Assembly: GCA_902527485.1 (NCBI GenBank)
Contig: CABZPB010000008.1
Span: 1 to 33,969 of the forward strand
Direction: 5' to 3'
DNA from: an uncultured Pelagibacteraceae bacterium
GTDB lineage: Bacteria > Pseudomonadota > Alphaproteobacteria > Pelagibacterales > Pelagibacteraceae
DNA length: 33,969 nucleotides
Part shown: piece by piece, positions 7,684 to 17,657 of the stretch
Numbering within the stretch: the first letter of the stretch is position 1
How the letters are laid out: the number at the start of each line of letters is the position of its first letter
The notes under the pieces: model-generated
The model's input: only the letters and a program-made list of their open reading frames with translations
Databases searched by the model: none
Told to the model about the DNA's origin: nothing
Made by a program: the position numbers and the translations under genes

Positions 7684-7725
7684 CTCTAGACCGAGTTGTT
7701 TAAGGTGCACGCTTGGAAAGTGCAC
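7684..7725 (+). pseudogene. Degenerate 5' half of tRNA-Ser(GGA)
   Basis: Contains a tRNA-Ser-like D arm (ACCGAG...TTTAAGGT, 7690-7706) and anticodon loop with GGA (CGCTTGGAAAG), but stops right after the anticodon stem where the peroxiredoxin gene ends (7729). The bases before the D arm (around ACTCTAG) cannot pair with the TCTCTCC acceptor strand of the 3' half at 7204-7210. The canonical anticodon stem is also mismatched here. Instead the sequence forms a different hairpin, GTGCAC (7705-7710) with GTGCAC (7720-7725) around a 9-base loop. It lies downstream of the 3' half, so the two halves are in permuted order. Confidence 0.6.
7700..7722 (+). repeat. Right copy of tRNA-derived direct repeat (putative att core)
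   Basis: TTAAGGTGCACGCTTGGAAA plus GTG. It matches the left copy at 7144-7166 at 20 of 23 positions and shares the exact 14-mer GCACGCTTGGAAAG (7707-7720). It ends six bases before the stop codon of the convergent peroxiredoxin gene. Confidence 0.6.
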
Positions 7726-7728
7726 TGC

Positions 7729-8217
7729 TTATAGTAAATTATTTATTAAATTTTCTGCTGATGTTAATCCACATTCTTTAGTTTCTTTTTCAACATGAAT
7801 ATTAACAACTGTGAAATTTTCAATAACCATCAAGTAACGATTTGATCTTATTCCCATTCCTTTTGAATTACGATCAACTTCTGCACCTATCGCTTTTGTA
7901 AATGATAAATATGGATCAGATAACATCTTTATTTTATCTTTAATGTTATTAATCTCTCCCCAACCATTCATCACATAAGGATCGTTTACTGATAAACAAA
8001 ATATATGTTCTATTCCTTTTGCTTTTATTTTATCTGCATTTGTTACAAAACCTGGTAAGTGAAGTTTGGAGCAAGTTGATGTAAATGCCCCAGGTAAACC
8101 AAACAAAACGACTTTATTATTACCAATAGTTTCTCTTAATTTACTTTTTTGAGGTTCTCCATCAACAAGTTGAAAAATCTCTGTATCTGGTAGTTGATCT
8201 TTTATTTTAAGTTTCAT
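7729..8217 (-). CDS. Peroxiredoxin, Prx5 (AhpC/TSA-related) family
   Basis: Thiol peroxidase that reduces hydrogen peroxide and alkyl hydroperoxides. The 162-residue protein has the Prx5 active-site signature PGAFTSTCSKLHLPGF with peroxidatic C49 (and T46 before it), and the downstream conserved SVNDPYVMNGW. C74 and C149 are the only other cysteines and are candidates for the resolving residue. Length is normal for the family. The start ATG overlaps the thrC stop by 4 bases, making it the last gene of the cox-surf1-thrC minus-strand run. Its stop lies 4 bases from the tRNA-Ser-like hairpin, which may act as its transcriptional end from the opposite side. Confidence 0.93.
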   Translation of the reverse strand: MKLKIKDQLPDTEIFQLVDGEPQKSKLRETIGNNKVVLFGLPGAFTSTCSKLHLPGFVTNADKIKAKGIEHIFCLSVNDPYVMNGWGEINNIKDKIKMLSDPYLSFTKAIGAEVDRNSKGMGIRSNRYLMVIENFTVVNIHVEKETKECGLTSAENLINNLL

Positions 8218-9587
8218 ATCGAGCTCATTACATATTTTTTAACTTTTTCAATATCATTTGATAGAAGTTCAAATTTTTCTTTTCTGTCATTAACGTATTT
8301 TAGACTATCTGGTAAATTTTCAGTTTTTGAAATTGCATCTTCTATTGCTTTTGGAAATTTACATGGGTGTGCAGTTGATAATACAACACAATTTTTTTCC
8401 AATCCTAATTTTCTCACCGCACCAATCCCTACTGCAGTGTGCGGATCCACTACCATCTGATATTCGTCATTAATAGTTTTAATCATTTCAACAGTTTCGT
8501 TTTCATTAAGCATTTCAGATATAAAATTCTTTTTGATTTTATCTAAGTCGTTTTTATCAATTTTATAAGTGTTATTTTTTATTTCACCCATTACATCTTT
8601 TGTAACTTCTGAGTTACAATCTTTGACGTCATATAAAAGCCTTTCAAAATTACTTGCTATTTGTATATCCATACTTGGAGTATTTGTCTCCTCTACTTTC
8701 TTTTGACTATAATCACCAGCAGATATAGCTCTGTGCAGTATGTCATTTTTATTTGTAGCTACGATTAGTTTATCAATAGGAAGACCTAGTTTTTTGGCTA
8801 AATAGCCAGCGTAAATATCACCAAAGTTTCCTGTTGGAACAGAAAAAGATAGTGGTTGGCCGTTTCCAATTTTAAAGTAAGCGTAAAAATAATACACCGA
8901 TTGAGCAATAATTCTTGCCCAATTAATTGAATTTACGCCTGACATATTAATTGCCTTAGAAAATTTTTCGTCATTAAACATTGCTTTTACTAAATTTTGG
9001 CAATCGTCAAAATTACCCTCCACCGCAATGTTAAATACATTACTCTCTTCATGTATTGTCATTAGTCTTCTTTGTACTGGCGAAATTTTATTGTTGGGGT
9101 GTAATACAAAAACATTTAGATTATTTTTTCCCTTTAAAGCGTCTATGGCAGCAGCACCTGTATCACCTGAGGTTGCCACTATTATATTAATTTTTTTTTG
9201 ATCACGGTCCAAATGGTATTGATAAAAATTACCAATCAGTTGCATTGCGATATCTTTAAAAGCAAGCGTGGGTCCATGGAATAGTTCTAATACTTTTAAA
9301 TCTCCTAGACCTGAAATTTTAACAACATCGTCGGATCTAAAATTTGAATATGATTTTGAAATCGTGGAGATTAGATCATCTTTAGACATGAAATCTCCTA
9401 TAAACGGATAAATTATTTCAGTAGCTAAATCATTATAACTAAGATTTTTTAGATTATCTAATTCTTCCTTTTGGAATTGTTTAATTGATTTAGGAACAAA
9501 AAGTCCTCCATCGTCTGCCAATCCTTTGAGAAAAACATCTTTAAAAGAAAAGTTTTTTTGATTATTTCTTGTACTAATGTAATTCAT
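8214..9587 (-). CDS. thrC: Threonine synthase
   Basis: PLP enzyme converting O-phosphohomoserine to threonine. The 457-residue protein has the N-terminal YISTR segment, the PLP lysine K111 in HGPTLAFKDIAMQ, SGDTGAAA for the cofactor phosphate, and SVPTGNFGD. Length matches the long (yeast/E. coli-like) type. The ATG is immediately after the surf1 stop (9588) and the stop overlaps the peroxiredoxin start. The partner kinase thrB is at 5760-6725 on the other strand, so the two threonine genes face each other across the rnhA/tRNA-Ser locus. Confidence 0.96.
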   Translation of the reverse strand: MNYISTRNNQKNFSFKDVFLKGLADDGGLFVPKSIKQFQKEELDNLKNLSYNDLATEIIYPFIGDFMSKDDLISTISKSYSNFRSDDVVKISGLGDLKVLELFHGPTLAFKDIAMQLIGNFYQYHLDRDQKKINIIVATSGDTGAAAIDALKGKNNLNVFVLHPNNKISPVQRRLMTIHEESNVFNIAVEGNFDDCQNLVKAMFNDEKFSKAINMSGVNSINWARIIAQSVYYFYAYFKIGNGQPLSFSVPTGNFGDIYAGYLAKKLGLPIDKLIVATNKNDILHRAISAGDYSQKKVEETNTPSMDIQIASNFERLLYDVKDCNSEVTKDVMGEIKNNTYKIDKNDLDKIKKNFISEMLNENETVEMIKTINDEYQMVVDPHTAVGIGAVRKLGLEKNCVVLSTAHPCKFPKAIEDAISKTENLPDSLKYVNDRKEKFELLSNDIEKVKKYVMSSI

Positions 9588-10241
9588 TTAATAATTCTTT
9601 TTTCTAAAATACAAATATAGTAAAAGAATTGAAAGCGCTAATGAAAACCAAGTAATAGCGTATTTTTGATGATTATTAGAAATATTTGCAGTAATTTTTT
9701 TTGGCCTAGGAAGCTGATAATTTCCATCTAAATAAATAATATATTTTGAAAAATTTTTTCCTGTAAATTTTAAGATATCCTCTCTATTTAAACTAAACCA
9801 GTAATTTTCATCTAAATCATTATCTGGCTTAAAGATATTTTTTTTACCTTGTAATTTTAGTGTTCCAATAATATTTTTTTGATCAAATACATTAATTTCT
9901 TGAGTGCCCTTCTTTTCAAATGGTATCCAACCTCTATTTATTAAATAATTATCATCCCCAATGGTAATTGGATTTATTACTTCAAACCCAGGAGTACCAG
10001 TCTCATTTAAATTGTATAAATAAATTTGTTTATCAAAATCTATAGATCCTGAGGTTTTAATTTTAAGAAAGTTTTCTTTGTTTGATTTAGCTAATTCCAC
10101 AGGAGGTTTTTTTAATGAATTTTCAATCTCTAAAATCAAATTATTTTTCCAATTTAAACGGATAATTTGCCATGTACCTAGTCCAACAAAAACAAGAATG
10201 AAGAAAATTATAAGGACGGAAAATAAAAACTTATGTTTCAA
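9588..10241 (-). CDS. SURF1-family cytochrome oxidase assembly protein
   Basis: Inner-membrane factor involved in heme a handling and aa3 oxidase assembly. An N-terminal membrane helix ends in GLGTWQIIRLNWK (the SURF1 GxWQxxRxxWK signature). A periplasmic domain follows with INRGWIP (the conserved NRGW motif), then a C-terminal helix after HQKYAITWFSLA. Two in-frame TTG starts exist and no ATG. I chose 10241, which begins 8 bases after the coxC stop with GGGGAAG upstream, over 10292, which would overlap coxC by 43 bases. The first option gives 217 residues, the second 234. It follows coxC in the oxidase operon, as in many alphaproteobacteria. Confidence 0.9.
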   Translation of the reverse strand: MKHKFLFSVLIIFFILVFVGLGTWQIIRLNWKNNLILEIENSLKKPPVELAKSNKENFLKIKTSGSIDFDKQIYLYNLNETGTPGFEVINPITIGDDNYLINRGWIPFEKKGTQEINVFDQKNIIGTLKLQGKKNIFKPDNDLDENYWFSLNREDILKFTGKNFSKYIIYLDGNYQLPRPKKITANISNNHQKYAITWFSLALSILLLYLYFRKKNY

Positions 10242-10249
10242 GGACCAAA

Positions 10250-11038
10250 TTAACTTCCCCAAATATATATTGCAGCAAACAAAAATAACCAAACAACATC
10301 AACAAAATGCCAATACCATGCTGCTGCCTCAAAACCAAAATGGTGGTCTTTAGTAAAATGGCCTAATTTTCCTCTCCATAAGCATACTGCTAAAAAGATT
10401 GTTCCAACAATAACATGGAAACCATGAAATCCTGTAGCCATGTAAAAAACAGAACCATAAATATGATCTGAAAAAGCAAATGTAGCATGATGATATTCAT
10501 ATGCTTGAAGTGCCGTAAAAAATGCTCCTAGAATTACTGTTAACACCAATCCTTGTATAAAACCTTTTCTATCACCTTCTAATAGTGAATGGTGAGACCA
10601 AGTAACAGTTGTGCCTGATAACAATAAAACCAATGTGTTAATTAAAGGTATATCCCAAGGATCAAATGTCACAATATCTTTAGGTGGCCATACGTTTCCT
10701 ACAAAATCATTTGGGAAAAGACTAACGTCAAAGTAAGCCCAAAACCAAGCAACAAAAAACATTACCTCAGATGCGATAAATAAAGTCATTCCATAACGGT
10801 GATGAATTTGAACAACAGGGGTATGATGACCTTGATGTTCTGCTTCAATAACTACATCTCTGAACCACATATACGCACCATAAATTAGAAGAGCTAATCC
10901 AAGATACATTCCCCATGAAACATCTGAATGCATATAATACACAGCACCTATTGCTAATACTAAGCAAGAAAACGAAACGTAAATAGGCCAAGGACTTGGA
11001 TCTACTAAGTGATAATCATGTTTTTTTTCAGCTGACAT
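10250..11038 (-). CDS. coxC: Cytochrome c oxidase subunit III
   Basis: Seven-helix core subunit of the aa3-type heme-copper oxidase. The 262-residue protein contains the family segments YHLVDPSPWPI at the N terminus, GHHTPVVQIHHRYGM, FWAYFDVSLFP, TGFHGFHVIVGTIFL and a C-terminal YWHFVDVVWLFLF. Length is normal (about 260-275). It lies 9 bases after ctaG and before surf1 in the minus-strand oxidase cluster. The ATG at 11038 is followed by MSAEKKHDYHLVDPSPWP, the usual N terminus. Confidence 0.97.
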   Translation of the reverse strand: MSAEKKHDYHLVDPSPWPIYVSFSCLVLAIGAVYYMHSDVSWGMYLGLALLIYGAYMWFRDVVIEAEHQGHHTPVVQIHHRYGMTLFIASEVMFFVAWFWAYFDVSLFPNDFVGNVWPPKDIVTFDPWDIPLINTLVLLLSGTTVTWSHHSLLEGDRKGFIQGLVLTVILGAFFTALQAYEYHHATFAFSDHIYGSVFYMATGFHGFHVIVGTIFLAVCLWRGKLGHFTKDHHFGFEAAAWYWHFVDVVWLFLFAAIYIWGS

Positions 11039-11047
11039 TTTTTTAAA

Positions 11048-11581
11048 TTATGATTGTTTATAATAATCTGTCGAGAAAAAAGTATACGACATGGTTACAT
11101 CTTCTAAGTTTTTGACACTTGGATCATTAATCATTTCAGGGTCTAGATAAAAAGTCATTACATAGGTGGCTTTTTCTCCTGCTTTTAAGTCTTGTTTTTC
11201 AAAACAAAAACAGCCAAGTTTACTATAATATTTCCCAAAACTTGCTGGTGATACGTTAAAACTTGCTACGCCGGCAGTTGGTTCGCTGCTATAATTTTCA
11301 ACCTCAAACTCAATTTTATTAACCTGACCAACTTTTACATCTATAACATTAGATTTTGCTTTAAAATCCCAAGGTAAATTATTCACGTTGGTATCAAATC
11401 TAACACTCACAACTTTGTTAAGAACTATTTTAGGAGCACTATTTGAAATTTGAGTAGTGCCTCCAAAACCTGTTACTCTACAAAATAAATCATATAAAGG
11501 GACTGCGGCGTAGGATAAACCTAACATAAATACAAATATCCCTATAAGAACTAATGGTGTAAGATTTTTTTTTTGAATCAT
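11048..11581 (-). CDS. ctaG: Cytochrome c oxidase assembly protein CtaG/Cox11
   Basis: Membrane-anchored copper chaperone that supplies CuB to CoxA. The 177-residue protein has an N-terminal membrane helix (about residues 8-28), then the conserved FCRVTGFGGTTQ with C34, and the copper-binding pair C124/C126 in LGCFCFEKQ. It also has the conserved DPEM near the C terminus. The start overlaps the stop of the upstream 41-aa ORF by ATGA (11578-11581). The position between ctaB and coxC is the standard alphaproteobacterial order. Confidence 0.96.
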   Translation of the reverse strand: MIQKKNLTPLVLIGIFVFMLGLSYAAVPLYDLFCRVTGFGGTTQISNSAPKIVLNKVVSVRFDTNVNNLPWDFKAKSNVIDVKVGQVNKIEFEVENYSSEPTAGVASFNVSPASFGKYYSKLGCFCFEKQDLKAGEKATYVMTFYLDPEMINDPSVKNLEDVTMSYTFFSTDYYKQS

Positions 11582-11703
11582 ATTGCTCTATCAAAAACTC
11601 CAGTATTATATAATGTAAATAAAAACAAAAAAATCATAAAAGCGATAATCGCCAATGCTGTCTTGATATTTTTTTTCTTAGTTTTTTTATTTGGTATAAT
11701 CAT
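11578..11703 (-). CDS. 41-aa single-helix membrane protein, CoxF-like
   Basis: A very short gene. The product starts MIIPNKKTKKKN, then a single hydrophobic helix (about residues 13-31), and ends TGVFDRAI. Its ATG overlaps the ctaB stop by ATGA (11700-11703) and its TGA overlaps the ctaG ATG by ATGA (11578-11581). These double overlaps, the exact fit between two real genes and the basic-then-hydrophobic layout argue strongly that it is translated. In other alphaproteobacteria a small one-helix protein called CoxF sits at the same place, with a basic N terminus and a short tail after the helix. Assignment to CoxF rests on position and shape, since so short a sequence gives little direct homology. 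Confidence 0.78.
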   Translation of the reverse strand: MIIPNKKTKKKNIKTALAIIAFMIFLFLFTLYNTGVFDRAI

Positions 11704-12614
11704 AATATCTTATCTACCAGAAAAAGTACAAAAACCAAAAACAAATATAAGATAGAGTAGCCGAATATTGATTTAGCTTTTTTTGCACTAAATTTATTTT
11801 TTTTAAATTTATAAAGATCAAAACATAAATAATTATAATAAATAGTTAATAACAATGATGGAATTAAAAAAACAAATCCAACAAAGTCAATTATATATGG
11901 AAAAATTATCACTGGAAGCATTATTAAAGAGTAAACAAAAATATTAATTTTGGTGCTCTCTACCCCATTTGTTAGGGGAAGCATAGGTATATTAGCTTTT
12001 TTATAATCTTCTGATTTATATAAACTCAATGCCCAAAAATGTGATGGCGTCCAAAAAAAAATAATCAGAAAAAATACGAGAGGTTCAAGAGACAAGGATC
12101 CTGTTGCAATAGTCCAACCTATAACAGGAGGAAGTGCTCCTGCCGCCCCACCAATAACAATATTCTGAGAGGTTCTTTTTTTCAACCAAATTGTATAAAT
12201 AAGAACATAAAATACAATTGTAAAAAATAATATTCCTGCAGATACTCTATTAGTAAAATAATCTAGTGCAACCACTGAAATAACTGATAAAGTTATTCCA
12301 AATATAAGAGCCTGATTTTTATTCACTTTACCAGTTGGTATTGGTCTCAAGCATGTTCTACTCATCAAAGCATCAAGATCAGACTCATACCACATATTTA
12401 ACGCCCCTGCTGCTCCCGCACCCATTGAAACTAGTAATATTCCAATTATTGCATCTTGAGTTGAAACCATAGTTGGGGCTGTTAATAATCCAACCGCACA
12501 AGTAAATATCACAAGCGACATTACTCTTGGTTTCATTAGTTTAAATAATTCAGAAAAATTTAGAAGGTCTTCCTGAGACAGATTATCTTTTTTTAATTTT
12601 GAACTACTCATCAA
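11700..12614 (-). CDS. ctaB: Protoheme IX farnesyltransferase (heme O synthase)
   Basis: Transfers a farnesyl group to heme b to make heme O, precursor of the heme a used by CoxA. The 304-residue UbiA-superfamily protein has about eight or nine membrane helices. It carries the prenyl-diphosphate motif N73-M-W-Y-E-S-D79-L-D81 followed by MSRT and RPIPTGK, as in CyoE/CtaB. The N terminus before LMKPRVMSL is hydrophilic, with two candidate ATGs at the very start. It lies 17 bases after coxA and overlaps the 41-aa ORF by 4 bases. Confidence 0.95.
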   Translation of the reverse strand: MMSSSKLKKDNLSQEDLLNFSELFKLMKPRVMSLVIFTCAVGLLTAPTMVSTQDAIIGILLVSMGAGAAGALNMWYESDLDALMSRTCLRPIPTGKVNKNQALIFGITLSVISVVALDYFTNRVSAGILFFTIVFYVLIYTIWLKKRTSQNIVIGGAAGALPPVIGWTIATGSLSLEPLVFFLIIFFWTPSHFWALSLYKSEDYKKANIPMLPLTNGVESTKINIFVYSLIMLPVIIFPYIIDFVGFVFLIPSLLLTIYYNYLCFDLYKFKKNKFSAKKAKSIFGYSILYLFLVFVLFLVDKIL

Positions 12615-12631
12615 TTTTAGAGCTTTTAATC

Positions 12632-15081
<2,450 letters not shown>

Positions 15082-15141
15082 TTTTAATAGCTATATAAAG
15101 CTCTTTTATAAAAATTACACTTTAGTTTTCGCGACAATTTA

Positions 15142-15843
15142 TCAATTAATCACATAATTTATGATCGAAATTGCAGATATGACAGCGGTTTCTGACCTTA
15201 AAATATTCTCATTAATTTTAATTGGTTGAACGCCCTTAAAAGAGAGAATCTTCTCTCTTTCGGTCTCTGAAAAATCTCCCTCTGGACCAATGATTATACA
15301 AACAGGTTTACCTGTAAATTTTGATTTATCAATTTTTTTAATATTTGAATTTAAATCTGTAAAAATTAGATCCATCGAATTTTTTTTTAAAAAGCCGTTT
15401 AAATCTTGAGTGCCTTCAATTGTTGGCACATTGATGCGGTTTGATTGTTCACTAGCTTCAATTATAATTTTTTCGAAGCGATCTTTATTAATTTTTCTAA
15501 CCACTGTTCTATCAAAAATAATTGGTAAAAATTTTGTAACTCCAAGCTCTGTTGCTTTTTGCAGCATAAAGTTCTGATAGTTTGATTTGATAGGTGAAAA
15601 CGCTAACCATAATTCTTTAGTAATCTCTTTTTGTCTAAGTTGTTTTATTATTTTAAATTCTATAGTATTTTTAGATTTTCCTAAAATTTTTGCTAGCCAC
15701 TCTCCCTCTTTGTTAAATAAAGAAAAAACCTCACTTTCATTTACTCTCATTACTTTACTTAAATAATGTGATTGATCCTTATTGAGTTTATCAATCATGT
15801 TAGCTGATAAAGTATCTGAAAAAAATAATCTAATATTACTCAT
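15142..15843 (-). CDS. rsmE: 16S rRNA (uracil(1498)-N3)-methyltransferase
   Basis: SAM-dependent methylation of U1498 in 16S rRNA. The 233-residue protein has an N-terminal PUA-like domain (HYLSKVMRVNESEVFSLF) and a C-terminal SPOUT (trefoil-knot) domain. Motifs include QKATELGVTKFLPI, ASEQSNR, IIGPEGDFSETE (the SAM-binding knot) and NENILRSETAVISAI. Length is normal. It is divergent from the HAD gene at 15861 with only 17 bases between start codons, so promoters must overlap the coding ends. Confidence 0.95.
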   Translation of the reverse strand: MSNIRLFFSDTLSANMIDKLNKDQSHYLSKVMRVNESEVFSLFNKEGEWLAKILGKSKNTIEFKIIKQLRQKEITKELWLAFSPIKSNYQNFMLQKATELGVTKFLPIIFDRTVVRKINKDRFEKIIIEASEQSNRINVPTIEGTQDLNGFLKKNSMDLIFTDLNSNIKKIDKSKFTGKPVCIIIGPEGDFSETEREKILSFKGVQPIKINENILRSETAVISAISIINYVIN

Positions 15844-15860
15844 TTGTGTTAAGTTAATTT

Positions 15861-16523
15861 ATGAAAAATATTAAAGCAATAATTTTTGATGCTTATGGTA
15901 CGTTGTTTGATGTTAATTCAGCTGCTGAAAAATGTAAAGACAAGATTGGAGCTAAGTGGGAAAGTTTTGCAAATTTTTGGAGAACAACTCAACTAGAATA
16001 TACCTGGCTGAGAAGCCTTATGGGAAGACACAAGGATTTTTGGCAAATTACAGAGGATAGTTTAGATAAATCAATGAAGACCTTTAATATAGAGTCTTCA
16101 ATGAAAAATGAATTATTGAATTTATATAAAGTTCTTTCACCTTTTAAGGAGGTTCCAGAAACTCTTAAAAAATTAAAAGAAAAGAATTTTAAATTAGCTT
16201 TACTTTCAAATGGAACGCCATCTCTTTTAAAAGATTTAGTTGTGAGTAATAATTTAGATTATCTATTCGATGATTTATTTTCAATAGAGGAAGTTGGAAT
16301 TTATAAACCAGTTTCGAAAGTTTATGACTTGCCTATCAAAAAATACAAAATTAAAAGCAATGAAGTAGCTTTCTTAAGTGCAAACACGTGGGATGTTTCA
16401 GGAGGGGGGAATTATGGTTATCATTCTATTTGGGTAAACCGTAACAATAATATCTTTGACAATCTTGATTACAAACCCAAAGATCAAGTTAAAAATTTAA
16501 GCGAGCTTGTTGATTTAGTTTAA
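15861..16523 (+). CDS. HAD-family hydrolase, (S)-2-haloacid dehalogenase type II
   Basis: Predicted to hydrolyse the carbon-halogen bond of 2-haloacids, or another small acid substrate. The 220-residue protein has nucleophile D10 in IIFDAYGTLFD and the dehalogenase-type arginine R41 in FWRTTQLEYTWLR. Further motifs are LLSNGTP (S116, N117), K149 in YKPVSKVY, and SANTWDVSGGGNYGY (S173, N175, D178). These residues are those used by L-2-haloacid dehalogenases rather than by phosphatases of the same fold. The true substrate in a marine cell is not shown by the sequence. It is followed 18 bases later by the CDGSH gene. Confidence 0.88.
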   Translation: MKNIKAIIFDAYGTLFDVNSAAEKCKDKIGAKWESFANFWRTTQLEYTWLRSLMGRHKDFWQITEDSLDKSMKTFNIESSMKNELLNLYKVLSPFKEVPETLKKLKEKNFKLALLSNGTPSLLKDLVVSNNLDYLFDDLFSIEEVGIYKPVSKVYDLPIKKYKIKSNEVAFLSANTWDVSGGGNYGYHSIWVNRNNNIFDNLDYKPKDQVKNLSELVDLV

Positions 16524-16541
16524 ATTAAAAGGGTAGATAAT

Positions 16542-16781
16542 ATGAATAGAAGACATAGAGCTGGAGAAGGCGCATTAGCTATAAAAGTTGAACAGGGAAA
16601 ATACTATTACTGGTGCAGTTGTGGTAAAAGCTCTAAACAGCCCTTTTGTGATGGTTCACACAAAGGAACAGAATTTAAACCCTTGGTTTATAAAGCCGAA
16701 TTAACAAAAAGAGTGTTTTTTTGTGCATGCAAACAAACAAATGATCAACCTTTTTGTGATGGCTCACATAACAAAAAGTAA
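16542..16781 (+). CDS. Double CDGSH iron-sulfur domain protein
   Basis: Small (79 aa) protein with two complete CDGSH motifs, each built as C-x-C-x10-CDGSH: one starting WCSCGKSS, the other FCACKQTN. Each should bind one redox-active [2Fe-2S] cluster with three Cys and one His ligand. The protein has no membrane anchor, unlike mitoNEET, and resembles bacterial soluble two-motif members. Role unknown; electron transfer or Fe-S handling is a family-based guess. It lies between the HAD gene and pirin on the same strand. The frame starts at ATG 16542. Confidence 0.92.
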   Translation: MNRRHRAGEGALAIKVEQGKYYYWCSCGKSSKQPFCDGSHKGTEFKPLVYKAELTKRVFFCACKQTNDQPFCDGSHNKK

Positions 16782-16817
16782 TATTGCAAATCAAAATATA
16801 AATACTATTTTATTTTA

Positions 16818-17654
16818 ATGAAAAATATTGAGGTAAATAAAATTATTGATCCTATTCCAGCATCAGATGGAGCTGGAGTTAAATTAAAAAGAAGTATTGG
16901 TGTTGAACCAAATTATTTTGATCCTTTTTTAATGCTAGATGAATTTGGTTCAGAAAATAGTGAAGATTATATTGCTGGGTTTCCTCCACATCCACATAGA
17001 GGAATTGAAACGGTTACTTATATGCTAGCTGGTGACTTTGAGCATGAAGACAGTACTGGTGGAAAAGGTAGAATGACTGCTGGTGATGTTCAATGGATGA
17101 AAACAGGAAGTGGAATTATTCATTCTGAAATGCCTGCTATGAAAGAGGGAAAACTTCATGGATTTCAATTGTGGATAAATATGCCAGCAAAATTAAAAAT
17201 GAGTAAACCAGAATACATTTATATTGATTCAGATAAAATGAGTGTTCACAAAGATGATGATAAGCAAGTAAAAGTTATTGCAGGTAAATTTGAAAAAGCC
17301 GAAGGTCCAGTTAAAGGGCATAATGTCGAACCCGTTTATTTTGATGTTGAATTAGATAAAAACAAAGATTTTAAATATAATCTTCCCTCTACGCACAATA
17401 CATTTATCTATCTCATAAAAGGTGAAATCAAAATTGGAGAAAAAAAACATGAAAAAGTTAAAGATAGTACTTTGATCTTACTATCTAAAGGTGAGAATTT
17501 AGAAGTCAAAGCACAATCTAACGCAAAATTCTTGGTTATTTCAGGAAAACCCATTAATGAAGAAATAGCTAGAGGTGGACCATTTGTAATGAACACAAAA
17601 GCAGAAATCTTGCAAGCTGTTCAAGATTATCATAATGGTACATTTGTAAAGTAG
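16818..17654 (+). CDS. Pirin family protein
   Basis: Bicupin of the pirin family. The metal site is visible in the N-terminal cupin: H58 and H60 (FPPHPHRGIETVTY), H102 and E104 (SGIIHSEMP). The 278-residue length and C-terminal GGPFVMNTKAEILQA are standard for the family. Some bacterial pirins are quercetin dioxygenases and others regulate metabolic enzymes; the sequence does not decide which. It starts 36 bases after the CDGSH gene and ends 3 bases before the quinone oxidoreductase, suggesting one redox-related operon. Confidence 0.94.
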   Translation: MKNIEVNKIIDPIPASDGAGVKLKRSIGVEPNYFDPFLMLDEFGSENSEDYIAGFPPHPHRGIETVTYMLAGDFEHEDSTGGKGRMTAGDVQWMKTGSGIIHSEMPAMKEGKLHGFQLWINMPAKLKMSKPEYIYIDSDKMSVHKDDDKQVKVIAGKFEKAEGPVKGHNVEPVYFDVELDKNKDFKYNLPSTHNTFIYLIKGEIKIGEKKHEKVKDSTLILLSKGENLEVKAQSNAKFLVISGKPINEEIARGGPFVMNTKAEILQAVQDYHNGTFVK

Positions 17655-17657
17655 ACA

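Larger units (their letters stand above)
7144..7725. mobile_element. Possible remnant of a tRNA-Ser-associated integrated element
   Basis: Two tRNA-Ser-derived direct repeats lie 556 bases apart (7144-7166 and 7700-7722). They enclose the 3' half of tRNA-Ser, a small membrane-protein gene and three TTGTCGTC repeats that sit just inside the two ends. Core sites at both ends with short arm-like repeats inside is the layout expected of an integrated element. No integrase or other mobility gene is present, so at best it is a minimal remnant or a satellite. Recombining the two repeats would give a circle with a 5'half-core-3'half order and leave rnhA and the peroxiredoxin gene separated by one core. 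An assembly artefact is also possible. Confidence 0.35.

Noticed and set aside
7149..7725. Group I intron in a tRNA anticodon loop
   Set aside because: The exons would have to be in 5'-3' order with the loop split once. Here the order is reversed and the anticodon loop is present in both halves.
7149..7725. Permuted two-piece tmRNA as in other alphaproteobacteria
   Set aside because: The sequence has a GGA anticodon stem-loop and a long variable arm of tRNA-Ser. There is no alanine-type acceptor and no tag reading frame.
8194..8460. 88-aa plus-strand reading frame
   Set aside because: Antisense to the thrC 3' end and peroxiredoxin start, both clearly real; Phe/Ser-rich shadow composition.
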